Shown here: positions 1 to 12,413 of the stretch, piece by piece
Layout: every line of letters begins with the position of its first letter
How positions within the stretch are numbered: the stretch's first letter is position 1
Source of the DNA: Apostichopus japonicus
Taxonomy: Eukaryota > Echinodermata > Holothuroidea > Aspidochirotida > Stichopodidae
Direction of reading: 5' to 3'
DNA: 64,000 nucleotides
NCBI RefSeq assembly: GCF_037975245.1
Contig: NC_092561.1
Span: 21,090,826 to 21,154,825 of the forward strand
The notes under the pieces: generated by a model
Seen by the model: the letters and a program-made list of their open reading frames with translations, nothing else
What the model was told of the DNA's origin: nothing
The model's database searches: none
Made by a program: the position numbers and the translations under genes

Positions 1-55
1 ATTTCAAACACTTTGTTAGCAAGCAATCATTTACAGTGCTAGAGGGTAAATTAAG
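1..55 (+). CDS. Candidate partial exon cut by the left window edge
   Basis: The frame starting at base 3 is open from the window edge for 17 codons and reads FKHFVSKQSFTVLEGKL plus two bases (AG). It stops at a strong 5' splice site, AAG followed by GTAAGG (bases 56-61). The other two frames contain stops. The split codon (AG plus one base) is compatible in phase with the acceptor at 2047-2048. Joining gives Arg and then the short acidic tail at 2049-2085. The peptide is too short to assign to a family. The exon-like appearance rests on one splice signal and a short open frame, so chance is a real alternative. Confidence 0.35.
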
Positions 56-689
56 GTAAGGATTTATCTTTCTTTCAATATTTTCAGGGGGAAGTAAAAT
101 CTGCTTTTACAATAGTGTACTTGTTATTGTTGTAGTTATTGATTTTCACTGCCAGTACATGTATGTTAAGGTGAAAGTATTCGAATTTAAACTGCAACAC
201 ACTCAAGGGAATATTTAGTTCAAGTTTTTGTTGGCTTCTTATATTGACAGGATAGTTAGGATATGTACCACAATGGTAATATTGGATTGTTTTATGTTTG
301 TTGTGGTTCTGGTCACACATTGCCATGTGGACATCATATCAGTATATCATTGAAGGAGATGAATAAGACTGTTACACACCCAGTGTATTTGTTTGCAAAT
401 TATTCAGAGAAAGTGAGTAAATTCAATTTAAAATGAAAATCTTATTGATGTTTTTGGGAATATTGTTTGGCTAAAGGATATTGGAGAGCAAAGAGCTGAG
501 AAATAGTGAAAATTCAGACTTACTAGATCAAAGTTAGAAGGCTAGATTAGATTTGCCTTTGTAATGAGAGGGCTGCAACCTCCGACTGAACTACTCTGTG
601 TAAAACCAACACATCTCTCGTTAGTAAACCATGAACAGGTTAATGAAATAAATGATCCTTTTTTTGGATGCAGGTTAACTTTTCTAATT

Positions 690-1032
690 GTTTGCTTTCA
701 CAATGTGTGTATATGTTATATTGTTTGCTTTCACAGTGTGTATATGTGATATTGTTTGCTTTCACAGTGTGTATATGTTATATTGTTTGCTTTCACAGTG
801 TGTATATGTGATATTGTTTGCTTTCACAATGTTTATATGTTATATTGCTTGCTTTCACAGTGTGTATATGTGATATTGTTTGCTTTCACAGTGTGTATAT
901 ATGTGATATTGTTTGCTTTCACAGTGTGTATATGTGATATTGTTTGCTTTCACAGTGTGTATATGTTATATTGTTTGCTTTCACAGTGTGTATATGTTAT
1001 ATTGTTTGCTTTCACAGTCTATGTATGTGATA
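690..1032. repeat. 31-bp minisatellite, about 11 copies
   Basis: Each unit begins GTTTGCTTTCACAGTGTG and continues through TATATG to a TTATATT or TGATATT ending. Eleven copies can be counted by eye. Two are 33 bp because of an extra dinucleotide. The two endings alternate irregularly along the array, so at least two unit variants have been shuffled or co-amplified. Because 31 is not a multiple of three, successive copies rotate through all frames. This creates several overlapping Cys/Phe/Tyr-rich pseudo-ORFs. Confidence 0.9.
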
Positions 1033-1208
1033 CAAAGACAATATCATCTCCATTCTCAATAACTCTCTTAGTTGTTTAATTGTACAATATAAAATGAATA
1101 TGTGAAAACTTGTCTCATACAATGTGACTTCATTGACAAACAGACTGTTGAATTACCTGATATAAAAGGATTCAGTCAGAATATGATTTTTGTCATCACT
1201 ATTCACCA

Positions 1209-1670
1209 TTAAGGTAGCATACGCCCATTAAAAGCCCCATTGACTACAAAAGTAATGTGGTCTTTAAGTCTAGATAGAAGTTTTCACTAGCTAAACGTTA
1301 CCCATCACCGGATAGCTGACAAGTTGGCCTTTCATGGCACCATCAATTTTCCGTATCATGACCATGTAGATTTTTTGCTATCCGAGCCGGAAGTTTTCGT
1401 CACTTGTAAACAAACCTCTTCACTCAGTAGTAAACAATTTTTCTATGCTGCTCCTGGGAGGCCTAAAGGGGTCTAAAATTGCCTCAATTGACCAAATTTT
1501 CTCAACACATGTACTTCCATTCATGCTTTTCAACATGCAAGCCACAAAAAAATAGACCATGATTGATAACAGGTCAAAAAAGATGTTCTCCTGCTGCTTT
1601 TTTGCACTTTTCCTGAAGGCGAACAATCAAGTGGATGGATATAGACTCTAATAGGAGTATGCCACCTTAA
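1209..1670. mobile_element. MITE-like element with inverted ends and TTAA flanks
   Basis: The left end reads GGTAGCATACGCCCATTA just after TTAA (1209-1212). The right end, reverse complemented, reads GGTGGCATACTCCTATTA just inside a second TTAA (1667-1670). The ends match at 15 of 18 positions. A TTAA duplication is typical of piggyBac-type and some other DNA transposons. The ends do not begin CCC as in classical piggyBac, so the superfamily is left open. The roughly 450-base interior has no transposase. A 68-codon minus-strand frame inside is not recognisable. Confidence 0.6.
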
Positions 1671-2048
1671 AGGTAACTCTATAAGGCCTCCTGAATAGGC
1701 TAGATCGACAAGAAATGGTCAGCTATGATCGATGTACCAGCCTTGCTCTTCAGACTACTGCGTCTGTGAGTAAGCAATGAGCCAGAGATTTCATGACTGC
1801 ATTAATTCACACAACTGAGGAAGATAAGCATCAGTGAAAATTTTTTAGAATGATGGAATCATTCAACATTTCAACTGATAATAAATATTTTGTCACAAAA
1901 TGCTGCAGAAATCGATGAATACAAAATTATAAGTAGTTTGTGTGCAAGGCCCCCTACATGTACTTAAGGTTTTTCATATGTTCATTTTGATGTGTGTGTT
2001 TACTGGATCAAACCCTAACATTTATGTCTTTTCTGTTCTTTCAACCAG

Positions 2049-2085
2049 ACCAATAACAGAAGAAGAAGAAGAGAGACCGAGTTAA
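2049..2085 (+). CDS. Candidate terminal exon with an acidic C-terminal tail
   Basis: A good 3' splice site (pyrimidine-rich run, then CAACCAG) ends at 2048. In the phase dictated by the candidate exon at 1-55, the first base completes an Arg codon and the exon reads PITEEEEERPS before TAA at 2083-2085. A different frame of the same exon stays open for about 45 codons and begins TNNRRRRRETELR, so the reading frame depends on the true upstream exon. The first downstream AATAAA is at 3016-3021, which would give a 3'UTR of about 0.95 kb. The family is not recognised. Confidence 0.35.
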
Positions 2086-3025
2086 GAATCCTAAAAGAGG
2101 TTGACGAAAGGAAGAAAGTCCTACTTAATATGTTTAAGATTTGTATTATTTATTCTATCAAAATAACTGACAAGTTTGTACAACTAATTTGTTTATATTA
2201 ATCACTCTTCAATGAAGCAAACTGCAGTTTGTTAAAGCAACTATCTTACATATTTGACCTTGACTCTTGCTAGTCAGATGCAAGCAATGCTTCCAAACGT
2301 CTTGTTAAACAAGTCATAGATTTAATCATCTGCAGTGATTTGTGTGTGTTGATCAGATTATATAATCTAAGCAACATTTAATTTATTAATGTCCCTTCGG
2401 AGGTTTTCATATTGTACCTCACAGTTACTGAGAATCTTATAGTCGCTGCTGAATTATTGCCTGTTCAAGGAGTGTGCCTCTTTGTCATCAAGATCCTGTC
2501 TTTGATATTGTGAGGCATTCTGACAAATTACAGTTTCTTTCATGGTTCATTTTACGATCTCTGCTCTTTGACAAGATCGAGCGCAATTTTCGTTTGAAAA
2601 AAGGCATCCCATGAGATTGTTGGCACCTTCTAAACAAGTTAGTGTACATGTTGGCAGAAACACTGCAGGATTATGTCAATTCTGTATATACATTACATCA
2701 GCAACAAACTTGTTCCATGAAAATCAACTCAAGATGAGATAGAACATAAACCCTTACAAAAGAGTTATTTCAGTTATCAAGTGACAACATGTCAGTTTTA
2801 ACACTGATTTCTGAATTTTTAGGCTTATGTAAAGTTACTCAAAGCAAGATTAAACTTGATCAAGCTAAGGCAACCTGAAAGATAGGTTCACCAGATGAAG
2901 GATCAAAGAATTCATTTGATCTGATCTAAAACCTTTGTTGTTATCGTAGTATTAATTACATCTAAACAGTAATTTGGAAAAATTGTTCATTTTGCATGTT
3001 TCCTTCATTATTTCAAATAAACCTT
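2086..3025 (+). other. Gene-free stretch, possible 3'UTR
   Basis: No long open frame is present. An AATAAA lies at 3016-3021, just before the repeat array. An alternative acceptor at 2821-2822 precedes a 20-codon open frame ending at 2885, but this is too short to annotate as an exon. Confidence 0.4.
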
Positions 3026-3908
3026 GGCTAGTGTAGCTAATAACAGCTACAGCAGCTCATAACGACTAGTGTAGCTTCTAACAACTTGTGTAGCTAATAG
3101 CGACTAGTATAGCTAAAAACGGCCAGTGTAGCTACTAACAACTAGTATATTTAATAATGGCCAGTGTAGCTACTGACAACTAGTGCAGCTTATAATGGCT
3201 AGTGCAGCTAATAACTACTAATGTATAATGGCTAGTGTGAACCAATAATGACTATTGTAGCTAATAATGGCTACTGTAGCTCATAACGACTAGTGTAGCT
3301 TCTAACAGCTAGTGTAGCTAATAGTGACTAGTATAGCTAAAATTGGCCAGTGTAGCTACTAACAACTAGTATAGTTAATAATGGCCAGTGTAGCTACTAA
3401 CAGCTAGTGTAGCTAATAACGACTATTATAGCTAAAAATGGCCAGTGTAGCTACTAACAACTAGTATATTTAATAATGGCCAGTGTAGCTGCTGACAACT
3501 AGTGCAGCTAATAATGGCTAGTGCAGCTACTAACTACTAATGTATAATGGCTAGTGTGAACCAATAATGACTATTGTAGCTAATAATGGCTACTGTAGCT
3601 CATAACGACTAGTGTAGCCTCTAACAGCTAGTGTAGCTAATAGTGACTAGTATAGCTAAAATCGGCCAGTGTAGCTACTAACAACTAGTATAGTTAATAA
3701 TGGCCTGTGTAGCTACTAACAGCTAGTGTAGCTTATAATGGCTAGTGTTGCTAATAATTACTAGTGTATAATGGCGTGTGTAAACTAATAATGGCTAGTG
3801 TAGCGAATAATAGCTACTGTAGCTACTAGTAGTTAATAATGGCTAGTGTTGCTATAACTGCTAGTGTAGCTAAAAATGGTTAGGGCAGCTTATAATTTGT
3901 TAGTGTAT
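3026..3908. repeat. Degenerate ~20-bp tandem repeat with 319-bp higher-order unit
   Basis: The stretch is built from variants of a 19-20 bp monomer close to CTAGTGTAGCTAATAATGG, rich in the palindromes ACTAGT and TAGCTA. A long composite segment starting ATGTATAATGG at 3221 recurs at 3540, so monomer variants repeat in the same order with a 319-bp period. Between two and three higher-order copies are present. The flanks degrade gradually. No ORF is supported. Confidence 0.88.
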
Positions 3909-6900
3909 GTCGTATGTTATCAAATAAGGTTAACAAAATTCAGCTCTGAAAACAGTTATGGAGCTGTACTGTGGTCCTTGTGCAGGATTTGTACATGTAA
4001 TGCCTTAACCTTAGTATCTATGTGATGCCTGTTATAGTTAGTACTCTATAACTACACACGCCTTGAAACGTTTACTATGACTAGTATGGGATGATGCCTT
4101 GACTTACACCATGCACTAAAGTCTCCTTGTTAGTACAGTGTGAACCTACATGGAGTACCTCTTTGCACAAGAAATGTTGTGATCTGTACAGTTTGTGCAT
4201 TATACAGTAAAAAGCACACAGTAAGCACTCTACAAGCAGCCACAGGCTTTCATCCGCACAGCAGTAGCTGTTGGAAATGTCAGATTTGGTATCGCCTCAA
4301 AGTGTGGACACTACGAACAGGCAAAGGTAGAATGACTGACCAAATATAAGGGTACCTGTCACTGTCTATAAGTCATATTGCTTGCTAAGCCTAACTCTGT
4401 GCTTAATACTGCAAACATTGCAAACAGCAAGAGAGCCTGTCAACATTAGTGTTCATTCTCTGTTTAAAGGCATTGAAGACTCCCCCCAAATCGTGTGCCG
4501 CATTCTAAAAAAGTTAACTTTCCGTTGCTTCCATATGAAGTTTTCTTCTTGTCGCTACAAAATGCAGACAGTAATGAAACGTGATACCTTGTTTTCTTTT
4601 ATCTAGACCTGAGATGTCCATCGCTGCTATATACACTGTGTTGTGGGTATTGACCGTAGCTGTATGTATTGACTGTACAATAGTGTCAAATTACCGACGG
4701 TTGCAAGCTGTGTGTGTATTTTCTGGGATCGATGGTGGAGTCTAACACTTCTGTTACAACTCATTCGAAACTAGGTCAGATTACCAGCATGAGACGTTTC
4801 TTTGTGCGCGAGTCTTCACACCCTTTAAGCCTTCCAATTTTCAGTATAGACATATATATATATATAGATTCCAGCACAATCACAGTCACATAATTATCTG
4901 TGACAATATAATATTTTGTCTGGCTGTGTTCTTTGTTCATTTTTTTCGCCCTGTTGATGGAAGGAAAAAATGCCACGCTATGTGGCCAAGTGGGTGGGGT
5001 ACACATTGGTTACTGTTTCAGATGAGACTACTGTATTTGGGTGAATTATGATAGCTGGGCCTTTAAACATGAATACAGTTGATTTGTGTAAAAGGTTTTC
5101 ATAATTTCAAAGGGGATGAAACTGAAAATTTTGCAAATAACATCAGGGTGTCTGCCTGCTCCAAGCAATTGTTGTAAAGTCTATGTGACCCAGATGAAAG
5201 ATTAAACATGCAATGAACTGTGTGTTCTTTATTAATGCTTTGAAAGAGGCTTGCTTACCACTTGGATTCTTCACAACAGTTTTGTCTTCGCCTTACACAT
5301 TGCTAGCAAGGTCATAAGTTGGTATTTTGGGTGAAAACTTTAAAAGGTAGAAGCACTCATGTTTTTATTTCTTATCAGACATTTATTTTACACAAACTGC
5401 TTTATAGGATCAAGAAAACCAGGGAAGTAAGTATGCTCTGTTTCAAGTACATTGGTGTCTAGAATATAACTTGCATCTAGTGTTAATATCAACAGTAATT
5501 CAGTATTTTCATGTAATCTTTGAGAAAGCAAAAGCAAAAAGAAAGAATACCTTGCACATTTCACAAGAAATTATCTGAAATTGAAATATTAATGTATTTG
5601 TTACCTAATGTTATAACAAGTAGATCAGGATAGATTTGTTTTGTGGTAGAATTCATATAAAATATCACTGTAGTTTTTGAAAACATAATGAACATGGAAG
5701 AAAACGTGTAACATCATTGGCTGGTATGATTCAGAATAAATGAAGCCACTCATTATGTTGTAGTACTCCAGATTTGTAAACGTAATGTGTGATAATATTA
5801 TACATGTCGCAATTAATCTTCAGGGTATGGAAGCTTAACTTTCATTTACTATAGAAAATTAACAAGAGAGTCAGTTATTATTATTTACATAGCAGTTATT
5901 AAAAAGTAGTGAATGCTGGTGGTAATTATGTTTATGTCACATTAGGTTGTCCTTATCATTATTATTATTTTTACTATTATTGTTATTATATCTATAAGCA
6001 AAGCTGTTCATTCTGATAAAGGTTTACAGAAAAATTGTGATTAGTTGGTTGTTTGACCTCGACTTTTGGGAGTTGCCTTCATTTTGTTAATATATCTGAT
6101 CCTTTAATTTACTAAAATGAGAGAGAAAACGTTATGGATTTATTTTTTGTCATTTGAAGTAACTAATCTGATGACTTTGTTTGGACATTTTGAGGACAGT
6201 GTGCTCACACATGATGCTAAAAAAAGTTTGTTTTGTTTTGTTATTATTCTTTTATAGAAAAAAATACAGTTTTTTTTTTATATTCGTAGATAAAGGAAGA
6301 GTTTGGTCTGAGTTATGATTGAGCAGGTCAGGTTGAATAAAATGCAAAGATAAGGTTACTACTTTTTGTTTATCTTTTGTGTTCCGGATAAAGCCCATAT
6401 GCAAGGTCAAAATAAAGCTTTAGCTTATTGGAGGGAAACAAACTGTTTATCCAGAGAGTGTAAAACAATATGAGAAGCTTGTGGTTTTTAACTCCACACT
6501 TGATAACAATTTTTCTGCGGTTAAGGCAAAATGCTTTCTTGGGGGCCTACCATGAGGTTATGTGCATTTCCAATTTCCATAATTTTCTGTAACTCGCAAA
6601 ATGCCTCATAGCCAGAAAGAAGGCATAGGAATTCACTTAAAAGTGGCTTATTTGTGGCAGTTCCTCGTCTCTGAGGGAACTCACTACAGCATGGGAAAAC
6701 GCCATACCGTAGGGGTACAAATATCTTTTAATCGAGAGATTATGTGGTACAGGAAATAATAAGTTGATCATCTGGTTTCGTGGGCATGCGCAATGCAAAT
6801 GGATCAAGGTGTAGCCTACAATCTAGCAGTGCCTTTGACCTTTGTAAAAAAAATCCAACCCCTCCCCCTCTAATTTAATAAAGAAGAAGGTGAGCAACCG

Positions 6901-8315
6901 CCCCTATGGCAAGCTGTTTTAACATTTAACTCTGTGCTTTATTTAAGTAGAATTGATTCCACTTAAGGAAATTCAATTTAAGCTTCATTATTAAACAGTT
7001 GTATTTAGCTTTAGATATTTGACACTTTCAGTTATTCATTCTTCTGAAGCGAAATTATATTTCTAGTAGACCTGGAATGGAGATAGAAAGTTGACAACAC
7101 ATTTTTAGGATAAGGGGATTCGAGAGCACTCTTTTCAAAGTACGAGGTTCTTTTAGCAGTATGGAATAGCGGAATATTGAGAAGTTAATTAATAAGACGA
7201 TTAAAGTAACCTACTATTTCCACTGAAGGCTGTACAAAGGTTAAGAGATTAAAGAAAACTTAAAGCAGTCCAATATATATTTTAAGGGACGGAACACTTC
7301 AAGGATGACCGTTGTGCACTTCGAGCAATTTTGCTCACGCGTGTGTGTTTATTATTACGGGGGAAGGGGTGATCGTGCTAACGTTAGTGTTTTCTGGAAG
7401 AAAAAACAAAACATGTGTAGGGTGTAGCGATGTGAGGAGCAATGAAGTGATATTTTAGGTACCCTCAACGTTTAGGACAAAGTAACGAATATATTGACAT
7501 ACAAAAGGTAGCATTATCCCATAATACATACGTTATTACCAATTACTTGCCAACTGGTAAAGTTTTGAATAATCGAAACTCGACAAAGATGATCTAGTCA
7601 TGAGTTTCGAAGGAAATAATAACTATTTGCAGACAACAACCTCATTGCCTTATGACTGGCATATGTCCAAAAACTGATTACCGCCTCTTTTAAGTTACTG
7701 TATCTCGTATGATGGACATCAGGTGTATGTATTTCCCTTCACAACTGTCGACAGTTGAAACGCAAAAAGTCGATTCAAAGACCACCTCGGGGGTTGATTG
7801 AAGTCTCAAGCCATTCTGAAGAACCACACTGCAGCCAGTATCTATTGCAGTTCTTAAGTCTTCATCGTTTTCAGTTGACTGAACTTCAAATTAATAACAC
7901 CGCTATATTATTAATGGTAATTCCAGTTTCCGATTTATCTGCTTCTGTCAAGGTTTCTAAAGCAAGATGAAACAGCTCAAGATGGAGAGATTTTCCCTCG
8001 AGAGACATTCAGGTGTTAAATGACATAAGCAGACCTTTCAGTTATATTATCATATAGCAACGGAGTGACGATGGACGATTTGACTCAACAAAGTTAAAAG
8101 TGTAAATATGTAATTAAACTACCGTGACCATGGTGGTTTTTATAGCAGATATGGTTGAGAGGTGCTGCTTAGATTGCTGTTGGTATGCTACCACGTTTCT
8201 ACATCGGGATGGTTTAAAATTGCTTTTGATTCCATGTTTAGTTAATTAATTAATTATAATCATGTGTCGGGTTGTGCAAATATGTGATAAATTAATTTAA
8301 GCAAATCATGTCATC
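3909..8315. other. No gene recognised
   Basis: About 4.4 kb of AT-rich sequence. Frames of 60-75 codons are scattered on both strands without domain-like content. A possible 19-nt microexon (5409-5427, acceptor TTTATAG, donor GTAAGT) is too small to support. A short hairpin of GTTCCTC and GAGGGAAC lies near 6660. Confidence 0.5.
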
Positions 8316-8415
8316 GGTAAATCAGGGTCTGATTTACCACTTGGCCAACTGGCCCTTGCCCAGGGTTCCCGACGTAGCGGTCACCCAATTAGAACTCCCA
8401 AAGTAACAGGAGATA
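8316..8415. mobile_element. Transposon-end-like fragment with a perfect hairpin
   Basis: Bases 8316-8338 form a perfect 10-bp inverted repeat (GGTAAATCAG and CTGATTTACC) with a 3-base loop. It is followed by a locally GC-rich stretch of short palindromes such as TTGGCCAA, and GCCCAGGG. It differs in composition from its surroundings and resembles a degenerate end of a DNA transposon. No second end or target duplication was identified. A G14 homopolymer (8418-8431) follows directly. Confidence 0.3.
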
Positions 8416-10201
8416 AAGGGGGGGGGGGGGGAAAGATACTTGTTATAATAATATATTATAATATGTCTTGAAGCAAAATAGGAATTGTTGGTGTGGGTTA
8501 CCGCAAAGAATTATTTTCCAACTTAACGTTCCTATTCTATGAAGCAGTTCGACTCTTATTTCAATGTCAAAAGTTGAGAATGTGTCACCTTCATTGTCAA
8601 TTTATTAAAGAAAGTACATCTATCTCATTAGTTTTCCAAATAACAAGAACATTTAATCCCTCAACTGTTATTATATTGGGGCTGAGTCAAGTTTCCAGAC
8701 TTAGAAGCAAATAAAAGCTATGGAAATGTTTTTCTATAATGATATAACCTGACAAAATTGGATAGATGCAAACAATCAGTCTTTGGTAATGCGACCGGGT
8801 TCATTTCTGCAAGTCTGTGCATGACAGTTGCTGCGTCAACTCAACTAGTGACAACTGTCAACAAGTTTTGCATTCATGGAATCCGTAAAGCTGGATGGTC
8901 GATTCAGTACTGTTGCTCAAGAAAAAGTAATATCAGCAACCGAAGTGTAACGACTTCAACTCATAACGGTATCCTGACCTAACACTTTACGGTGAAATAA
9001 TACAATATAGTTCGATACAATACAATAAATTGCAATATACAAGACAAAATGTACGCTGTTAGCACACTCAAGTTAATACTTGAATCAATCACTTAATATC
9101 GTACTGGCCGTATCAAGAGATACCTCTTAACCCAAAAAACAAGGCTACAATATTGATTCTAGGTAATTCAGCAACACAGTCATTCATTTTCCGTTAATTC
9201 GTATTAACTTGTAAATATTACATGATCAATTCTAAACCAGTACGGTTGAGTAACCATTAGATCCTCTATGATTTGTTTATTTATATTCACTGAAGTAAAG
9301 ATAACATGTATGTGAATGTATGACATAACTTATCCATATACGACTAATGTGAACTCATTAAATAAGGTCATTGAACAACTTTGCAATGGGTTCGAGGCGT
9401 CAAGTTTTGGCATGACATTTTTTTGGCAGAAAAGATGATTTACTACAGGATCTGGTTTCAACATTTATATGCTATGTAAGGCGTTTGACTTTTCAACTTT
9501 TCCGGTTTAAATCTAGAACTATGCCATGCAGCTTCTAGCGCACATCCATTCTAGCATCTTAGCGCCGTGTATTCTACCTAATATTAATCACCAAGGATTT
9601 GAAATTCTGGCTATCCCCGTGGTAGTATAGATGCTTGTTTGTTCATCTTTAGCATAACGGTAACCTACTTAATCCTCTACATAAACATAGTTTGCAACTT
9701 CCCCGAGGTAGTCGCTAGAACCTTTGCAGTGGTTTCCCTTAAAATATACACTCGACAGTTCAGAATTCTTATTCCCATTAGTACAAATTCTACATCTCAT
9801 GTGAGATACAGGCTACGATTGTCAATACTATTCTTTAGGCAACTTTCATATTCAGAAACCTTGAGTGTCCAACAAGTCGTTTCAATATAACGTCCAGTGC
9901 CTATAAGCCAACATCATGAGACACGAGACGATTATACTTTCTAGCTATATATAATGGTGACTCTTGTCAAAATTTTCAGCATATTTTTTTTAATGCATAC
10001 ATTCAAATGTTGCAGACTAATTTTGTTATTATTACTCGTACATGAAATCAGTTAAGCTTCATGAAATTAAATTGAGCAAACCTTAACTCGTCTTGAAGGA
10101 AACCTACGTCTCTTTAACATTGTGCAAGTGAACTCTGCAACAAAATCAATGTCTTTGGTAAGACTCGCAGGCCTTCGGGGATAGGTCACGAACCGACTTA
10201 C
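8416..10201. other. No gene recognised
   Basis: Starts with a G14 run at 8418-8431. Frames of 73-83 codons at 8493-8982 and 9639-9890 have no recognisable motif. Confidence 0.5.
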
Positions 10202-10247
10202 CCCTAGAGCTATATCTTGGACGAGAAATCAAGCGGAAGATTCTCAT
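10202..10247 (-). CDS. Candidate 46-nt internal or first coding exon
   Basis: On the minus strand a strong acceptor (TTTTTCTTTCAG) is followed at 10247 by ATG and the open frame MRIFRLISRPRYSSR plus one base. It then meets a strong donor, GTAAGT (10201-10196). Of the three frames only this one is open throughout. Two good splice sites flanking a short open frame are the only evidence. The basic peptide is not recognisable, and partner exons were not identified. Confidence 0.3.
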
Positions 10248-12356
10248 CTGAAAGAAAAACATCTCAGCTTCATTTGATCGATATTGAAGTATATTGCAGT
10301 AATGTTTCATGTTGCTGAGTGCAAGCCAAGCACAATAAAGGGGCCTCAATATCGCAATACAAGAAATGAAATATCTTCAATATGAATGAAGCCTGCGTAA
10401 GAAAGATGGCTTCCGAGATAAAATGTAATACAGGAAAGAAAGAACAGACTAATGGAAGGGTATAATTGGAAGGGTATAATTGGAAACAAATATTAATAAT
10501 TATGTAAAGAAATAATTTTCATTATCATGTCTGTTGTATTAAGATACATTAATAGGGTCACAATACTGATACAAATATATTCACCACACAGTATGGACAG
10601 TTTGTTGTGAACTTCTCTTTTATTATGTTATTTTGACACAGATAACTCAAATAAGAGATGTTCAATCAGAAAGTGTTTTAGTAGGGTTGGGGAGGAGGCA
10701 CACATTTCGAAGGGCACTGGGACATGTGAGACTCATCTGTTCTCCAAAACTAGCTAAAAACGTCCCAACAAAATGGAGGCTTTGTGCAATTCGTAACAAA
10801 ATCTAGTACAGTATTTCAATTTTGTTTGCAACAATTTCTAATTCATGTTTCACTTTAATTTTGTAGAAGGCACTTTGTACTCTGCACTTTGTACAGCGAG
10901 TTTTCTTAATTGTTTTACAAAGGGAACAACTTTAATACCATTACAAAAAAAAAACGGACAAAGAGTTTGTTTAATTAACAAAACGGGAACTTCTGATTAA
11001 TTAAAAAGGGCAGTATGAGGTTTTTCAAAAAACGAGTGGGTGGGTGGGGAAGTGTCTCCCGGTCCCACGGCTCCGCTTCCCTCTACTCAAATATTCAAAG
11101 GAATGAGCAAGAAATTCGGTATTTTCTTATCTCCAATAATTCATTCTGTACTGGTGATGAAACTCTGCGATCCGTGTTGTTAACAATCACATTTCAATAC
11201 ACGTCAAATGAGTAAACTCTGCCAAGTAGCACGTCTCGGACATATTTCATCTCTTGTACAATTAAGATTCGTATTATGTTGTGTTTTTCTGCTGTAGTAA
11301 AATTGTTTGGTAGTGTCAAGCGCCTCAATGCCCTCGGCACTCAACTATTAACAACAGCTGCATTCGCTTCATCACTCTGAAAAATAAATGCAAAAACTTA
11401 ATATTTCTATTCTACTATACTGTCCATTACTATGCGGTTAAGGAACTTTCAGCTTGCCGCTACATAAAGTGCATCTCCTTCTGTTTGTCGTACCAGTGCA
11501 GTATTCATCGGCTCATTGCATCATCGTAATGAGTTTAATATCACTGATGTTCAAATCCAAGTTTGACAATCCGTATACAAGGCAGTCAAATGATATCGTG
11601 ACTCGGTGGGTTATGACATACCATCAACCGGTGCTTGTAAAGTTTGTCCAAATCTCGTTATTAGAAATATGCCTACAACGTCAGCAGAGTATACCGCTGG
11701 GAATTCAGAATCATCAATCCTTATAACTGAAGTTGCTTCAGGACAAACCAGTAAACGTCACAAACACAGCATAGCTAGGGTGGTTAAAACTAGATGGAAC
11801 GGGCATAAATGATATCTGGAATTAAAAGTATTGTAATAAATATCAGTACAAAACGACAAAGAAATTGATAACTGTACTAGTTAAGTGCAATGTGCTAAGA
11901 GAGTGAAGTAGAGAGCTAGCAATCTAGGGCATCAATAATAATTTGGATAACCTGTTAATACATATTTATCTGTGCTAATTTTCGAGTAGCCGGTTCTGTC
12001 ATATATAATGTTGAAATTGTCGGCGGGATCTGACGGCAGAGATCTGGTTGTACATTGGAGTACATCGATTTTGTTTTTGTTAATCACGGGAGTTGGAGTT
12101 GAGGATATATGGGTAGGAAATGGTGGATACAGTATTAGAATGTAGTTTTGAAATTGTGTTATGAGAGGGTCGCTCTTATGGTGTATCGATATTGTAACTG
12201 CATGGTGATTTAATATGATCATGTTAGCAGTTTGCCAGGCTGCGATTAGTTATAACTTACACGGTAATTGAGTTCATATGCAAATGGTAAGATTAAAAAT
12301 TAGTTCCTTCAGAGAGAAATATAATGTTTGTTTTTTTTACTTTTCATATTTATGTA

Positions 12357-12358
<2 letters not shown>

Positions 12359-12409
<51 letters not shown>
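12359..12409. repeat. (TA)n microsatellite, about 25 units
   Basis: Uninterrupted TA dinucleotides for about 50 bases. Confidence 0.97.

Positions 12410-12413
<4 letters not shown>

Larger units (their letters stand above)
56..2048 (+). other. Putative intron or gene-free stretch with two repeats
   Basis: If bases 1-55 and 2049-2085 are exons, this is the 1,993-base intron between them, opening with GTAAGG and closing with a pyrimidine-rich run and CAG. It holds the 31-bp minisatellite (690-1032) and the TTAA-flanked MITE (1209-1670). Open frames of 60-107 codons here come from the minisatellite or lie inside the MITE and are not credible genes. Confidence 0.35.

Noticed and set aside
88-228. 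Second strong acceptor (TATTTTCAG) at 79-87 followed by an open frame
   Set aside because: Only 32 bases separate it from the donor at 56, too short for an intron. The following peptide has no recognisable content.
688-1079. Overlapping Cys/Phe-rich ORFs on the plus strand
   Set aside because: They are three frames of the 31-bp minisatellite and carry no independent coding signal.
2823-2885. 20-codon alternative terminal exon after a good acceptor
   Set aside because: It is too short, and its phase does not match the exon at 1-55.
690-3908. CRISPR-like arrays
   Set aside because: The repeats are contiguous or degenerate tandem units without unique spacers, and the window is eukaryotic in character.
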